Positions 11,160-22,784 of a stretch of DNA of 64,000 nucleotides are shown piece by piece. Below the pieces are notes generated by a model. It had not been told where the DNA came from, made no database searches, and worked only from the letters and a program-made list of their open reading frames with translations. The DNA lies in contig JAPEUS010000003.1 in assembly GCA_027946355.1 (NCBI GenBank), positions 1,426,001 to 1,490,000 of the forward strand, read 5' to 3'. Position 1 is the first letter of the stretch. The number at the start of each line of letters is the position of its first letter. Source of the DNA: Collariella sp. IMI 366227 (Eukaryota > Ascomycota > Sordariomycetes > Sordariales > Chaetomiaceae). The position numbers and the translations under genes were made by a program.

Positions 11160-13593
11160 ATGGCCACCGAATTCCTTGGCCTGCAGATGACGGTGACCCT
11201 GCGCGGTAATCCTCCTCGACAACTCAGGGGCACCGTCAGTGCCATTGAGGCTGGTGCCGGCTTGACGCTCAGCAACGGTGCGTTCGCCACTCCTGCACCC
11301 AAACCCCACCACCCCCTTTTCACTAACGTGTTACTGTAAACAGTCTGGGTACTCAACACCAAAGAATGGATGCCCCGCGCGACGATTCACTCCTCGGACA
11401 TCATTGACCTGTCCGAGGTCCAGTCCACTCCCTCCCAACACCCATCCCGTGGTCACCCCGACAGCCGTCCCTGCGGCCCCTCGTGCTGCCCCGCCGCCGC
11501 CCAATCTTGCGTTTATTGACCCTGCTATTGTCGCCGTCGGCAAACCCCCGGCAGCTGCACCACCGGCTCGCGTGCCTGAACCGCATCCGCAGCCAAATAC
11601 GAGCGAGAAGCGCGATCCGAATCCGATTACTGTTCCCTCCGTGCAAGTCGCCAGTACTTCGCGGGAGGTCACGCCTACAAATATCATTGCTGCCACTTTC
11701 AAGGAATTGAAGCTCGAGGTGACGCCCGCAACTGCGGATTCGGCTGAGGAGGAGGGACCCGAGGCTGCTCTTAATTACGGCGAGGTGACTAGCAGCAAGA
11801 GGCGGCGGCGGCCACGGAAGCAACAAAATGCCAAGTCGTCGGTACAGGAGGACTACGAGGCGTCGCCTGCCGGAGTGACAAAGACCGCCGGCAGAGGGAA
11901 AGGGTGGCGGCAGACGCCTATTTTGCAGAGCACCGCGTCCTTCCAGCCGTTCAACTCGCTTAAGCGGACGAGCAAGGGCCAGCGATCTACCGACAACGGA
12001 TGGGCTTCCGAGGACGTTACCGATGTTCAGGAGATGGGCGATTTTGACTTTGAGGGTAGCCTCGCTAAGTTCGACAAGCAGAACCTGTTTGAGCAGATGC
12101 GCAAGAACGACCAGGTCGACGAGGCCGATCGCCTGGTATCCCACAACCGTCTGCCCCGTCCCAAGCCGGGGACTGCGGGCGGTAAGAACCTCCATTATTC
12201 GGAGAACGTGCTGGACACGCCCTCGGCGCACCTCAAGGCGTCGAAGGAGACACCCAACGACTTCTGGAATAGCGAGGCAGACGACGGGTTGCCGCACACG
12301 GGCGAGCGGCTGAGCGGCAGGGACACGGGAATGAGCAGCCGGCAGAGCTCGCGCCGCGGCGAGGGCAAAGGCACAGCAAAGGGGCGGTCACAACCACGAA
12401 AGGTTGAACCACCCAGGACAGGGTCTGGCCCGAGCAGAGTCAACGCTGGTGTAAGCCACTACCGCGCCCAGTCTGTCAAGGGGAGTCGGCCAAATAGTCG
12501 ACTTTCGTCGCGCGCTGCGACAGCTGACAAGAGGAAGCAGCTTCCCACCCCAGCCGCCGCTCCCCAGGGTCTCTACGTGCTGCCGTCCAAGCGCCGCATC
12601 GAGCCCGTCTCGCCCCTGCAGATGTTCAACCTCGAAAACATCGCCCACAACGAAATCGGTCTCACCGAGGAGATGATGACGGAAAACTCCGGCCGCGGCA
12701 TCGCCAAGGTAACCCTCACCGCACTCTCCGACCCAGCCATCAAAGTCCGTCACGCCGGCAGTGTTGACCCCTCAACCGGTGCACCACCCCCACAAACGGT
12801 CGTCGTTCTCGCAGGCAACAACAAATCCGGCACGCGCGCCCTCGCTGCCGCCCGCCACCTCCGCAACAAGGGCATTAACGTACTCGTATGCGTCGTCGGC
12901 CTCGAGCGCGGCGAGCGCGACCTGCTCGAGGATGTCCAACAACAAATTCGCCTCTACCGCAACCTCGGCGGTCGCGTGTTCGCTAAAACGGACTTCTTCG
13001 AACACCTCCGCAAGGTCAGCATCCCCATGCTGACCATCGACACCCCGCGCGCGTCGCTGTCCAGTCTGGCGAACCCCGCCCCTGTCATGCTCATCATTGA
13101 CGCGCTCCTGGGGCTGGCGATTTCGTTTGAGGAGCTTAGGAATGGGGATCAAGCGACGGTGTACGAGTTGATCGAGTGGGCGAACCGCAACGAGGCGTTT
13201 GTGCTCGCGGTGGATGTGCCGAGCGGGGTGGATCCGACTACCGGGAAGGTCGGGGTGGTGGATGGGAATAGGCTGTATGTGAAGCCGAGGTATGTGGTGG
13301 CGGTGGGCGCGCCGAAGAGGGGGTTGCTGGAGGCAATGGTGGCGGCGGAGAATGAGGATGGGCAGACGGTGGTGTTGTTGGCGGGGAATGGGGTGGGCGA
13401 GGCGGCCCCTGTCGCGGATGATGCGGTGCTGGAGTGGAAGTTGTGGATGGTGGATATGGGATTGGGGCAGGCGGTGTGGAGGAAGGCGGGGACGAAGATG
13501 AGGAGGGGGTGGATTTTGGGGGAGTTGGGTGGTAGAGTTGGGGTATCGGGGTTGGCGGGTGAGGAGGGGGAGGGGATGAGGTTTGAAGGGTAG
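11160..13593 (+). CDS. edc3: Enhancer of mRNA decapping Edc3
   Basis: Edc3 is a P-body scaffold that activates the Dcp1-Dcp2 decapping enzyme. Exon 1 (11160-11277) encodes the first strands of the N-terminal LSm domain. A 66-bp intron (11278-11343, GTGCGT..CAG) leads to the domain's second half (VWVLNTKEWMPRATIHSSDI). A disordered Pro-rich linker follows, then the FDF box (DFDFEGSLAKFDKQNLF, near 12040) that binds DEAD-box helicase Dhh1. A C-terminal YjeF-N Rossmann-like dimerisation domain runs from about 12660, with VVVLAGNNKSGTRALAAARH and AVDVPSGVDPTTG. The frame changes once between the LSm domain and the linker, near 11425-11440, by the equivalent of one extra base. An unusual micro-intron there is less likely because no good donor exists. 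The protein would be about 788 aa. Confidence 0.9.
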
Positions 13594-14084
13594 GGGAGGG
13601 TTTGGTTCTTTTTGGTAATGGGGTGAGGTTGAGCGGAGCGTTTTCTTGCTGTCGGGAATGGGATGGGATGGGATGGTTAAAATATTGCATTAAGCGGTGT
13701 CTTTTCTGGGTTTGTGGGTGGACATACAGCATGGCGTTGACTGGGAGACTTACATTATGAAGGAAACGCAAAAAGTGGTTTTCCCTGGTTTCATACGGAG
13801 AGGGGCGATGGTGGTTCATCAACATTGCTTGAGAAAGGTCTCCCCAGCGAGGTATGGAAAAGGGGCTTGTACTTGGGAGCGAGAGATGTCAATGCGGAGA
13901 TACAAGACAAAACACCTTGTTCAATTTGAGCGCAGCTGGTTCTCAACACATGGGAGACGACATATCTGGGCGTGAAAAAGACGGCTTCTTGATAATTTTA
14001 CTAACTATCTTGGGTAATGTGCTGTGTTGAGTATGGAGCTAACTGCTTGGATGTTGCTGTCAAGTATAATTCTCTTCGATTTAC
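13594..14084. other. Intergenic, edc3 3' flank
   Basis: No gene supported. GGGATGGGATGGGATGG-type short repeats lie just after the edc3 stop (about 13655-13675). A GCTAAC-like branch motif and an ATGCAG acceptor near 14038-14090 suggest that the next gene may have an unrecognised upstream exon in this stretch. Confidence 0.35.
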
Positions 14085-14554
14085 ATGCAGGTTTGCTGCC
14101 AGGCGTATGACATTAAGCCTCTGAAGCACAGCCTCGTCCAAAAGGTGAGGCGTGTTGCTTTGTGTAACATAGCTTTCCGTTGTGAGTTTAGCTTTGGCCT
14201 GAAACGGAACCAGGTGCTTCTGTTCTTCTTTTTAAGGGTACGTTTTGGTATATGCAGGCGCTGGACTGCCCTAGTGCGGTGCTTGCTATCTTCATGTTTC
14301 ATATCCAGCCGCGCTTTGAGGATCCCGCGTGTCCCGAAATCGACAGCTTCAGCAAGCTGATGTTTCGTTACTGGGATCGCGACACGCAGGCGTTTTTCGA
14401 GCGCAAGATCCGGGAGCAGGCCGAGTATGAAAACCGGTTAAAGGGGGTGTTTGCCACGGAGGCCGAGCCATCGGAGGGTTACAGTATCTGTAGGGAGAAG
14501 AGGCATGGCCTCTATCTTGATTTTCTGTACTGCCTCGGCCTTCAGAGATTTTGA
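14085..14554 (+). CDS. Small spliced hypothetical protein
   Basis: I do not recognise the family. Two coding-like segments are joined by a good intron: 14085-14144 (20 codons) ends in AAG|GTGAGG and the second exon begins at 14258 after TATGCAG, in phase 0. The second exon has a balanced composition (IQPRFEDPACPEIDSF, YWDRDTQAFFERKIREQAEY) and ends at 14552-14554, giving about 118 aa. No membrane segment or motif is evident. The ATG at 14085 sits inside what looks like another acceptor (TTTACATGCAG), so the gene may start further upstream with another exon. It could also be a decayed remnant. Confidence 0.4.
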
Positions 14555-14769
14555 TAGGTCCCGAGACTCAACCTCTGCACCTTTGTACTCAACAATATCT
14601 CGGCCCTCGACAGCCCTCTCTTCTCCCCCCACAGCCCAAAAGTAAATCAACACCCTCCCTCCTTCTCCTTCTCGTCTCCTCTTCCCTCGGCCTTCTTACT
14701 CCCCTTCCCACTCTGCTTCCTTCCCTTCTCCCTCTTCTTCCCGTCCTCCCCATCTTTCTCTCCCTTTTC

Positions 14770-15822
14770 TCACCCCTGGTATCCTCTCCACCCCCAACCC
14801 CTCCTCTCCTCCCCATCAACCCAAACCACCACATTCTCCGGTATACCCGTCCCCTAAAAAACTCCCTCACCTCCCCATCTCCATATCTCAAACTAAAATG
14901 CATCAGCACAAACACCGTCCCCGGCCACCTCCGCACCACCTTCTCCAAGTCCCCCACACCGTATGCCCCGTCCTCTCCGCCTGCGCTCTATGCTTCTCGT
15001 ACAGAAACTGCACTCCGTAATCACCACCTTCAACCCGGCTTCCAACCATCCGATCATCGGTTCCGTTGTGAGAGTCTCGATGGTTGTGTCACCTAGGAAG
15101 GCAAAGACGGGAGTTGAGCAGGGGCCGGTGAGGGGTGTTTTGTTTCCGGAGGGCGGCGAGGGCGGGGCCTGGGAGGAGTGGAATTGCGGGAGGAGCTTGT
15201 GGTGATGGCGGAGAAGAGGTAGCCTAGGCAGGGGATGGTGAGGTGGTGGCAGGTGAAGGCGGTGGCGGTGTAGGGTTGGGAGGAAGGCGCGGGAGGGTGA
15301 TGGTTTGGGAGGGGAGAGGGGATGGGTGGTGTGGGTTTTTAGGAGGGGGTGGATTTTTGTGTCGTTGGTAATGGCAGACTCTGATGTGGGATTGGGGTTT
15401 GGTGGTGAGTCTGCTTCGGTTTCTGAGTCGGAAGAGTAGTCGTGATAGACAGACTTGGTAGTGGGTGGCCAGATGCCGCCGCCCTCGTTGAGCATGGTTT
15501 TGGCGTTCAGGAAGGCATCGAGGGCGTCTTTCATCTCGGCCGGGCAGTAGATGTCTGGCGGGTCATGGCGCTTGAGGAATGCAGGTGTGAGTAAGGTGTG
15601 ATCGCTATGGCCATGAGTGAGGAAGATGTGCTTCGGTCGCAGCTTGTTGACACATAAACCGGCGTCAAGCAGCAGGTTGAGTTGAGGGATGACAAATGAC
15701 GTGTGCCAGGCGGCCCGTGAGCGGCCTGTGAGAACGAGGTTGTGGTAGGGTTTGGGGAAGCGCCATTCGAGGATATCGGAGCGGGGAGATTGTGGAAGAG
15801 GGGTGGCGAAGGTGGGAGGCAT
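14770..15822 (-). CDS. tRNase Z-like metallo-beta-lactamase-fold hydrolase, frame broken six times
   Basis: The N-terminal frame contains KHIFLTHGHSDHTLL, the His-x-His-x-Asp-His zinc-binding motif of the metallo-beta-lactamase fold. Later parts, TPVFAFLGDTT, VVITECSF and TVFVLMHFSLRYG, match the short ribonuclease Z-like proteins of fungi and plants, which process tRNA 3' ends or act as related nucleases. The conserved text moves through the frames in the order 0, 2, 1, 0, 2, 1, 0. Every step equals the loss of one base, near 15310, 15275, 15205, 15003, 14953 (C5) and 14852 (C4). Restored, the product would be about 352 aa, ending with PENVVVWVD before the stop at 14770. All steps fall in a strongly skewed C- or G-rich stretch, so sequence error is the simplest explanation. 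True decay is the alternative. Confidence 0.75.
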
Positions 15823-16230
15823 GCTGGGCGATTTGTTGAGTCCTGTGATAGTGTTTAGTGCAATGACAACTTAACGTTGTGAACGAGGAATTGGAAAGTT
15901 AGAAATTCAATTAAATTGCAGTTCTTGGCGGCAAAACATCGGCTTCTGTTATGAAGAGCTAAAGTCACTACAAGAACCTTGAATCATGCTGAAGATTGAG
16001 GGACTTGTAGTTTGCTGAGCTTTGATGGCTTGCCCGAGCGAGTCCACTCGCTGAAATATCTGCGAGAACACGTTCAAACTGTAGTTTGGGTCTCACAACC
16101 ATGGCACTAACAAAACGCACACTGAGGAGTGGACATAAGCATGCTTGATATCAGACGCCACGCTGCCAAGGGTCTACTCTAGAAACATCGTGACTCATCC
16201 CTCTATTTCTTGCGCCTTGCCTCTGTACCC
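15823..16230. other. Intergenic, promoter of the tRNase Z-like gene
   Basis: This 408-bp gap lies between the start of the minus-strand hydrolase and the stop of the methionyl-tRNA synthetase gene on the same strand. It is more AT-rich than its neighbours. No open frame or repeat of note. Confidence 0.4.
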
Positions 16231-18445
16231 TTAAACCTTGGGGGCGGGCTCACCACGCTCAGCCGTCGCCGCGGCCTCGGCCTGAGCAGCCGGGCTAGGG
16301 CGGATTGGAAGGGTGGTCGTCCCGGCCTGGGCCGCCTGAGCAGCCTGAGCCGCCTTCTTAGCCTTCCGCTTCTCCTTCTCCTTCTCCCTCGCGAGCTTCT
16401 TGGCAGCGGCCTTCTCGGCCTCGATGGCCTTCTGCTTGCGGAGCTCCTCACCACCGAAGGCGTCGCGCCACTCCTCGATCTTGGCGGCGGGGATATTGGC
16501 GAACAGCAGCTCGGGAGTGCCGATGGCGTGGCCCGGCTTGAGGGTGTTCGCTTCCCAGACGTCGGGGATCTGGGCGGCAACCTCTTCGCCCTCGCTCTGG
16601 CCCTTGACGCCGAGTTGCCTGAGGATAGACTGGGACTTCTCGGGCATGTAGGGCGAAAGGATGTTGGCCAGAAGATGGATGTGGTTCAGCGCGAAGCCAA
16701 CAACGGCGGCGCACCGCTCGGGCTCCTCAGCGATGAGTTGGTTGCTGAGCTTGTTGTCCTGGAGGAGCTTGTTGCCCAGCCCAGAGATAGCCATGAGTGT
16801 GGACAGGCCTGCCCTCAACTTCAGTCCCTTGAGGTTCGCGATGTACTCCTGGAGAAGCTTGTTGATCTCCTCCTGCTGCTGCTGGAGAGCCGGGAACTTG
16901 GAGAGATCGTACTCGGGCACCACGCCGTCCATCTTGGCCTGGCAGAACTTAATGACACGCTGGCAGAGGTTGCCCAGGTTCTTGAGCAGGTCGTTGTTGT
17001 TGGCGTCAATGAACTCCCTGTTCAAAGTTAGCTAATGCAAAATAAAAAAACCCAAAGAATTCGCAGACTTACTCCCACTTGAATTCGGAGTCACTAGTCT
17101 CAGGCCGCCTCGAGAGGAGGTAGTACCGCCAGATATCGGCATCAATGCCGGTATCGCGGGCGTTGGTGCCGAAAACGCCGACGCCCTTGGACTTGCTGAA
17201 CTTGCCGCCCTCGTAGTTGAGGTACTCGGTGGTAGACAGGTGCTTTACCTTGGTCCAGTTCTCCTTTGACCCGATCTGCGAGGCCGGCCAGATGATGGTG
17301 TGGAACGGAACGTTGTCCTTGCCCATGAACTGGTACAGCGAGACCTCCTCCGGGTTCTTCCACCACTTCTCCCAGTTTGCGCCGCCTGGGTTCCCAGCAT
17401 CGGTAAAGGTCTTGGTGATAGAGGGATAACCAATGCAAGCATCGAACCACACATAGAAAACCTTCTTGGCGAAGTCCTCCTCAGACAGCCCGTCAAGTCC
17501 GGTGGGAATGGGGACACCCCACTTGAGATCTCTTGTGATGCCGCGGGGCTTTAGGCCCTGATCGAGCCAAGAGTGTGTGATGGAAACACAGTTCGCGCTC
17601 CAGCCCTTCTCGGCCGACTCCAGCCACGTCTTGATATCGTCCTGCAGGGCGTCTAGGCGGAGATAGAGATGCTTGGTCTGGCGCCTCTCAGGAGTGGTGC
17701 CGTCAAGCTTGCAGCGGGGGTCGATGAGCCAGCCTGTCGCCTTGGTCTCCTGGTTGCCAGATGCGTCCCTGTCCGGCTCAAGGGGGTCAAGGAGGTTGCC
17801 GCAGGCATCACATTGGTCGCCGCGGGCGCCCTTGTCGTGGCACAGGCTGCACTCGCCCTCGACATAGCGGTCGGCCAGGAAGGAGGAGTGGGTCGGGCAG
17901 TAGGCCTGGGTAGTCTCACGCTGCTCGATGAAGCCGTTTTCCCACAACCGCTTAAAGATGCCCTGAACGATGAAGGTGTGCTCGTCGGTAGGCGTACGGC
18001 CGAAGACATCGAAGTCGATCCTGAACCAGTCATAGATCTCCTTGTGAATTTTGTGATACTTGGCGCACAATGTCGCCGGGTCCACCCCCTCGGAGAGCGC
18101 CTTGGTCTCTGTCGCAGTGCCGTACTCATCAGAGCCGCAGACGTAGATGGTTGGCAGACCCCTTGCGCGGCAGAACCGGGCGAAGACATCGGCGGACTAG
18201 GAGTGTATGTTAGTGACTGGCGACATTGAGTCGGATCATGATGTCCCCGGTTCGGCGCGAACAGGGGTATATTCGCGGGGTGAAGTGAGAGAGTGGGATC
18301 AAGGAAGAAAGAAAGTGAGATGTACCAGAACACTGCCGATGATGTTGCCAAGATGAGGGACGTTGTTGACATAGGGCAGAGCACTCGTAACGAGAATGTT
18401 GTCCTTCCCCGGTTGGGGAGCCGTTGGTTTCCTAGGAGCGCCCAT
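16231..18445 (-). CDS. Cytosolic methionyl-tRNA synthetase
   Basis: Class I aminoacyl-tRNA synthetase charging tRNA-Met for initiation and elongation. Three exons (18326-18445, 17073-18196, 16231-17017) splice through 129- and 55-bp introns with the frame intact, giving 676 aa. The HIGH-type signature is PYVNNVPHLGN (residues 24-34) and the second ATP motif is KFSKSKG (residues 372-378). The connective-peptide zinc knuckles are visible as CSLCHDKGARGDQCDACG. The anticodon-binding helical domain begins near ANNNDLLKNLGN. The C-terminus is a short basic Lys/Ala-rich tail (REKEKEKRKAKKAA) in place of a longer appended domain. Absence of an N-terminal presequence and the eukaryote-like sequence favour the cytosolic enzyme (yeast MES1 counterpart) over the mitochondrial one. 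Confidence 0.95.
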
Positions 18446-19209
18446 CTTGAGTGTGATATTGACGGTCCTGTGGTGAGAATGGATATGGAGGGGTCGTCTG
18501 CACTGTTTCTGTCTTCAATGCAAACTGAGGTTCGTTTGCCCCGCCAAAGATTCAATGGAGAAGGTGGGGTGAGTCACGACCCTGGACCCTTAAAACGGAG
18601 CAGCCTCGGAAGGGACACGATGAGGGGGTCGTTGAGTGGATCAGGGTTCGGGTAAGGGTTACACTAAAGGAAGCCAACCCTGGCACATGCGTCCAAACCT
18701 GGAAGTTGCCCACATCCACGATCCACCCACCGGACAACGCATGACTTCGCGTGGGATCGAATGTCGACACCCCTGATAGCGCGGAATTTGGGGAATCTGG
18801 GCCTCGATTGAGCACGAGCACGGTCGCGGTGTGCTGCCAGTCTGTCTTTTTGGCGACTCTCACCATCAACTTCTTGCTCACGCATCGAGCCAAGCGTAGC
18901 AAGTACTCGATTACTCATGCTACCTGCTCCCTCCGCGCCCTCATTATTTTTGGTGAGAGGGAGAATGTGAGAGGAAGAGGACCGGTTTCCTGGTTGTTGT
19001 GACATGATCGCTCTCTCTGCCTCCACCTTCCTTGCTGGATGTTCGCGCGACTGCCACTCGCATCTCGGATGACGGGCGCCAGACACAACCCCTGAATCTC
19101 ACTCGCCGTCTTGATCTCGACATGATTTTTGGAAATTTACAGGACCAGAATCACCTTATCTACCCCGTCCACAAAGTACGCTCGCTGGCCTCTGGCCCTG
19201 CCAACTCTT
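18446..19209. promoter_or_regulatory. Divergent intergenic region, MetRS and hypothetical gene
   Basis: About 760 bp lies between the MetRS start (18445, minus) and the hypothetical gene start (19210, plus), so both promoters must sit here. I see no recognisable motif and no coding-like frame. Short open frames on both strands are unremarkable. Confidence 0.35.
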
Positions 19210-21040
19210 ATGCCCGAACCGCGACGAAGCACCCGCCTGCAGAAGCGGGGTCAGTATGATGTGCGCGACTGGCTCGACGTGGGCTACGCGTTCTTCATAC
19301 AACAGAAGCCCCAGGCGAATGTGCAGAACAAATGGGAGGATGAAGTTCACTTGGTGTACTCTCAGGTAGGAGCCTCAGATGGCGCCCGTCTGGTTCGGGA
19401 CACGCTAACAGGAGACAGAATGGCCCAAAGCGGTATATTATTCAAGTGGAGGAGGGGGGAGACCACCGAGCTGAAGCTTATCTACAACGTGAACTTTACC
19501 GTCTCTCACATTCCGGACGTGGAACATGATGAGTTGCCGGACGAGGAAAAAGCCCCGAAACCGGGCTACCACGACTTGTTCTATCTGACCGCCGACCATG
19601 GAGCCCTGGGGAAGCTTGAAGGCCCGGCCGTATGGAGTTTGGGCTGCTTCGTCGACTGGGAGGCCCATGAATTGCTCGTGTCGGCGACAGGTCAGCGGGA
19701 TGGAAAGAGACCCCGGTATGCGCTGCTGAGGCTGCCTCTTAAAGTCGAACGTGCGGCAGAATTCTTCCGTCTCAGCATCGACACCAAGGAGATGGACAAG
19801 GAGGCCCCTGGTCTCCACAAGGAGCAAACAGACCTTGTCAAGGAAAGGAAGACCAAACCCAGCCGTCAAAATACTTTTGAAATAGCAACAACCTCTAAGT
19901 TAGGGAGTCAAACTACGCTCGACGACGGGACCGATGGTTCCAGCTTCAGACTAGCATACAGGACCGCGGATACTCAGACAACCCCTTTTCCAGAAACCCC
20001 GAGACCATCGACTCCAATACACCGACCATACAACACTGCAACTACTCAGACAACCCCCTCCTCCCAGGTTGCCTACACCACCGCCCCCAACACGACCAGC
20101 ATACAGCACTGCAGCTACTCAGACAACACCTCCTCCCAACCCACCTAAGCCGTTGCCTTCTTTAACGACGTCCTCTCCTCCCGGGCTTCCAGCTGCTCCA
20201 GTGCCGCCAACAGCAGGACAGGCCGCAAAGCCTTCATCTGCACCGCCAGTCATCGACCCCTCGATTACAATAAGCCCAGAGGACTCTCCGCTGTCATTCC
20301 TCGCTTTCACTGCTCTATTACCTGGCACACCCCAGTCGAAACGCCGCATCCTGCCTCCGGGCCGCTCTTGGTCTGACCAGACGCTCGGGCCAGTGTCTCC
20401 CTCAAAGCGGCCTGCCCATGACATTCTTCCTTCGGGTCGCTCATGGTCCGACCAATCTTTCAAGCCAGCATCCTCTCAAAAACAGCCAGCTTATGGGCAC
20501 GAGCCCACCCGGAAGCGGCCGCATCCCAAGGAAGAGGACGAACAGGACCAGCCGCCACAGAGCCAACATCCTCCAGATCTTCCTCAACCTGAACTCAAAC
20601 ACCGACGCAGATCGCACAGCAACACCGAGCACCAACCACCACGACACCAAGAGCTGCGGCATCAACTCTTCCATCCTCCCCGCCGACATCAGCACCCACA
20701 ACACAACGTACAGCAACCTCCCGAAGCAAGTCAATTCCCCTCAGGGTTCCCGGCTCCCCGTTCTGCGCGTACGCCTTTACCACATCATGCCCCAGGAAAA
20801 CATTCCAGAGCGAGCAGCGACATATCACATATCTTTCGAGCCAGAGCTCCAATGCCGACCCCGTTTTCAGCTACTGCGGAAAGACCCCATGGACTTCCTA
20901 ACCTGCAAGGTCCATCAAAGGCGTTGAGCAACAGCCCGCCCAGGGACGGATATACTGTTCAGAGTCCTGATGACATTGGGATGGGGGGGCTTGGCTGGAA
21001 CGCTGTCAATGGCGCGAAGAATCGGCCTTGGGAGTTTTAG
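19210..21040 (+). CDS. Hypothetical protein with basic N-terminus and proline-rich tail
   Basis: I do not recognise the family. The ATG at 19210 starts MPEPRRSTRLQKRG, and a 53-bp intron (19366-19418, GTAGGA, branch GCTAAC, ACAG) follows codon 52. The folded part has alternating strand-like segments (YDVRDWLDVGYAFFIQQ, LKLIYNVNFTVSHI, AVWSLGCFVDWEAHELLVSA) and spans about 220 residues. The rest is a disordered Pro/Ser/Thr/Gln tail with three imperfect copies of a TQTTP-containing repeat and paired GRSWSDQ motifs. Two frame changes occur, at a G6 run near 19454-19459 and near 20065. With both corrected the protein is about 591 aa, ending WEF at 21040. An STRLQKR-like start recalls chromatin or DNA-linked proteins, but I assign no function. 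Confidence 0.6.
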
Positions 21041-21309
21041 GGGTGGGTTTGGGTTGAGATGGGTATACGGATTATAAGGGGATGTGGTCGCAAGTGGTGC
21101 TGGCCCAAAGTTCTGTAAGGGGTGGAGAGGGGATGTACGGGGAGTGGAAGAAGGGACAATAGCAGAAGGGGTTTGCTGTTGGGTAATTTTTGGTTTAACG
21201 AGCGGAGTCTGGTTTGCATGGAAGCGTCTTTGCATTTATGTGTCTTTCTAGAGAACATCTACTTCGCACCAACGTCAACCTAGAACTCATTCTACCCACA
21301 CACCCCGCC

Positions 21310-22784
21310 TCATACCCCCCACTCCACCTCAGCCCCCATAACCCCAACCAACACCACCACACCCCCACCACACTCGCCCCCCATAAACATAAGCATGCCT
21401 CCTCCTTAACCCGGCCAACTCCCCACCCACGTCGAAACCGTCGTCAAGCACCCACAAAATCCATCCTGCACCCCGCCAGCACCTGACACCCAACCCCATT
21501 CCCTCTCAAAACCCCTGAATGCGCCAAATCCCACATCACCCCAACACCCCCGTCCCCACGAAGTTCACCACGAACGTCCCCACCGGAAACGCCGCCACCT
21601 TCCCATTCAGCCCCAAACTAACATAAAACCTCACCAAACACCCCACCGGCGCGAAAACCAGCGCAAACAACACCTCCCCGCGCCACTCTTCCCGCCCCTC
21701 GGGGGCGCACCGCCATGACAACCGCCCAATCCAACACCCCATCCCAGCAGCACAGCAGCCTTGTCGAGGGTTTTCCGTAGAATAGTGGGGAGAGGGAGGG
21801 GGTGAGAGAGGAGAGGGCGATGGCGAGGTGCGCGCCTAGGAAGAGGGCGGATAAAGAAAGGAGAGGGTTAGGAGGGGATGGACAGGAGGGCGAGGAGGAG
21901 TAGCCTGGGGAACGCGGGGTTGGGGGATGTGGGGAGGTGGGGGTGGTGGGGAGGTCGTTGGCTAGAGCGAGGAAGGTGTCGCGGATGAAAGAGGAGAAGG
22001 AGGTAAGGGAGCCGCAGAAGCCGGTTGCGAGGCCAATGTAGAGGGGGATGGTTTTTTTGAGGAGGCGTGGGCGTTTTTGGTGATGGTAATGGGGCGGGTT
22101 TCTTCATCGTTGGAGGAGGATGGCGGTGGTTGGGAGGGGTGTGTTCGCGGAAGAGCATGCGGTCTTCAGAGAGGAACCCATGATGAGGCTGCCGGCGAAG
22201 TTGGGCCAGAGGGAGGGGAATATGACGGGGGTGCCGGGGTAGGTGGTCAGGGCTTGCAGGCCGAGGCGGGCGAGGGTGCCGAGGATGGAGAAGAGGACTA
22301 GGTAGGAGATGGTGTAGAGCTGGGTGGCGAAGCGGGAGACTTCAAATTTACCCTCTTCGGGTTTCTCGTGCTCGGGTGGGCGGCCTTCGGCGAGGGATTG
22401 ACGGCGCTGGAGTTTCTGCTCGCGGGCGAATTCTTGTTCCTGACTTCTCACTTGCTCAAGGCTAATGAAGCGGCGGATGGGCTCTTCGTCGGGGTTCTGC
22501 ACGGGTGACACGGTGGAAGTCTCGCCAAGGTTGGCGTAATTGTCTGGGACATTATATCTTGGGCGAGATGTTATGGATGCCCTTCGGGAACGAGGTTGTT
22601 GTGGTTGATGCTCAACAGGGGATGTGGACGCATGTTGGGGGAATGGATCTATGGGTGCCAATGAGTCGTCTAAATTGCGGTACGAGTCCGGGACATTGTA
22701 TTCCCAGGACGCTGCTGAAGTTCGTCGGCTATGTTGTCCTTGAGACCGCGCCGTCTCATCGAATCTGTTGTCCTGCGGCGCCAT
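21310..22784 (-). CDS. fex: Fluoride exporter FEX (two-domain CrcB/Fluc family), frame broken
   Basis: FEX proteins export fluoride through the plasma membrane. Eukaryotic ones fuse two Fluc domains that bacteria supply as two subunits. The cytosolic N-terminus (from 22784) has two related YNVPD(S/N)Y repeats. Domain 1 shows GTLARLGLQALTTYPG and WPNFAGSLIMG, then, in a second frame, GFCGSLTSFSSFIRD, the pore Phe/Thr signature. Domain 2 appears as FAPVGCLVRFYVSLGLNG and GTFVVNFVGTGVLG, followed by LTTVSTWVGEL and the HAYVYG segment, with a stop near 21310. The pieces lie in several frames. The first break is a lost G near 22166, and others fall in the G- and C-rich blocks. All domain signatures of both halves are present, so the gene is probably functional in reality and its sequence here imperfect. 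Confidence 0.85.
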
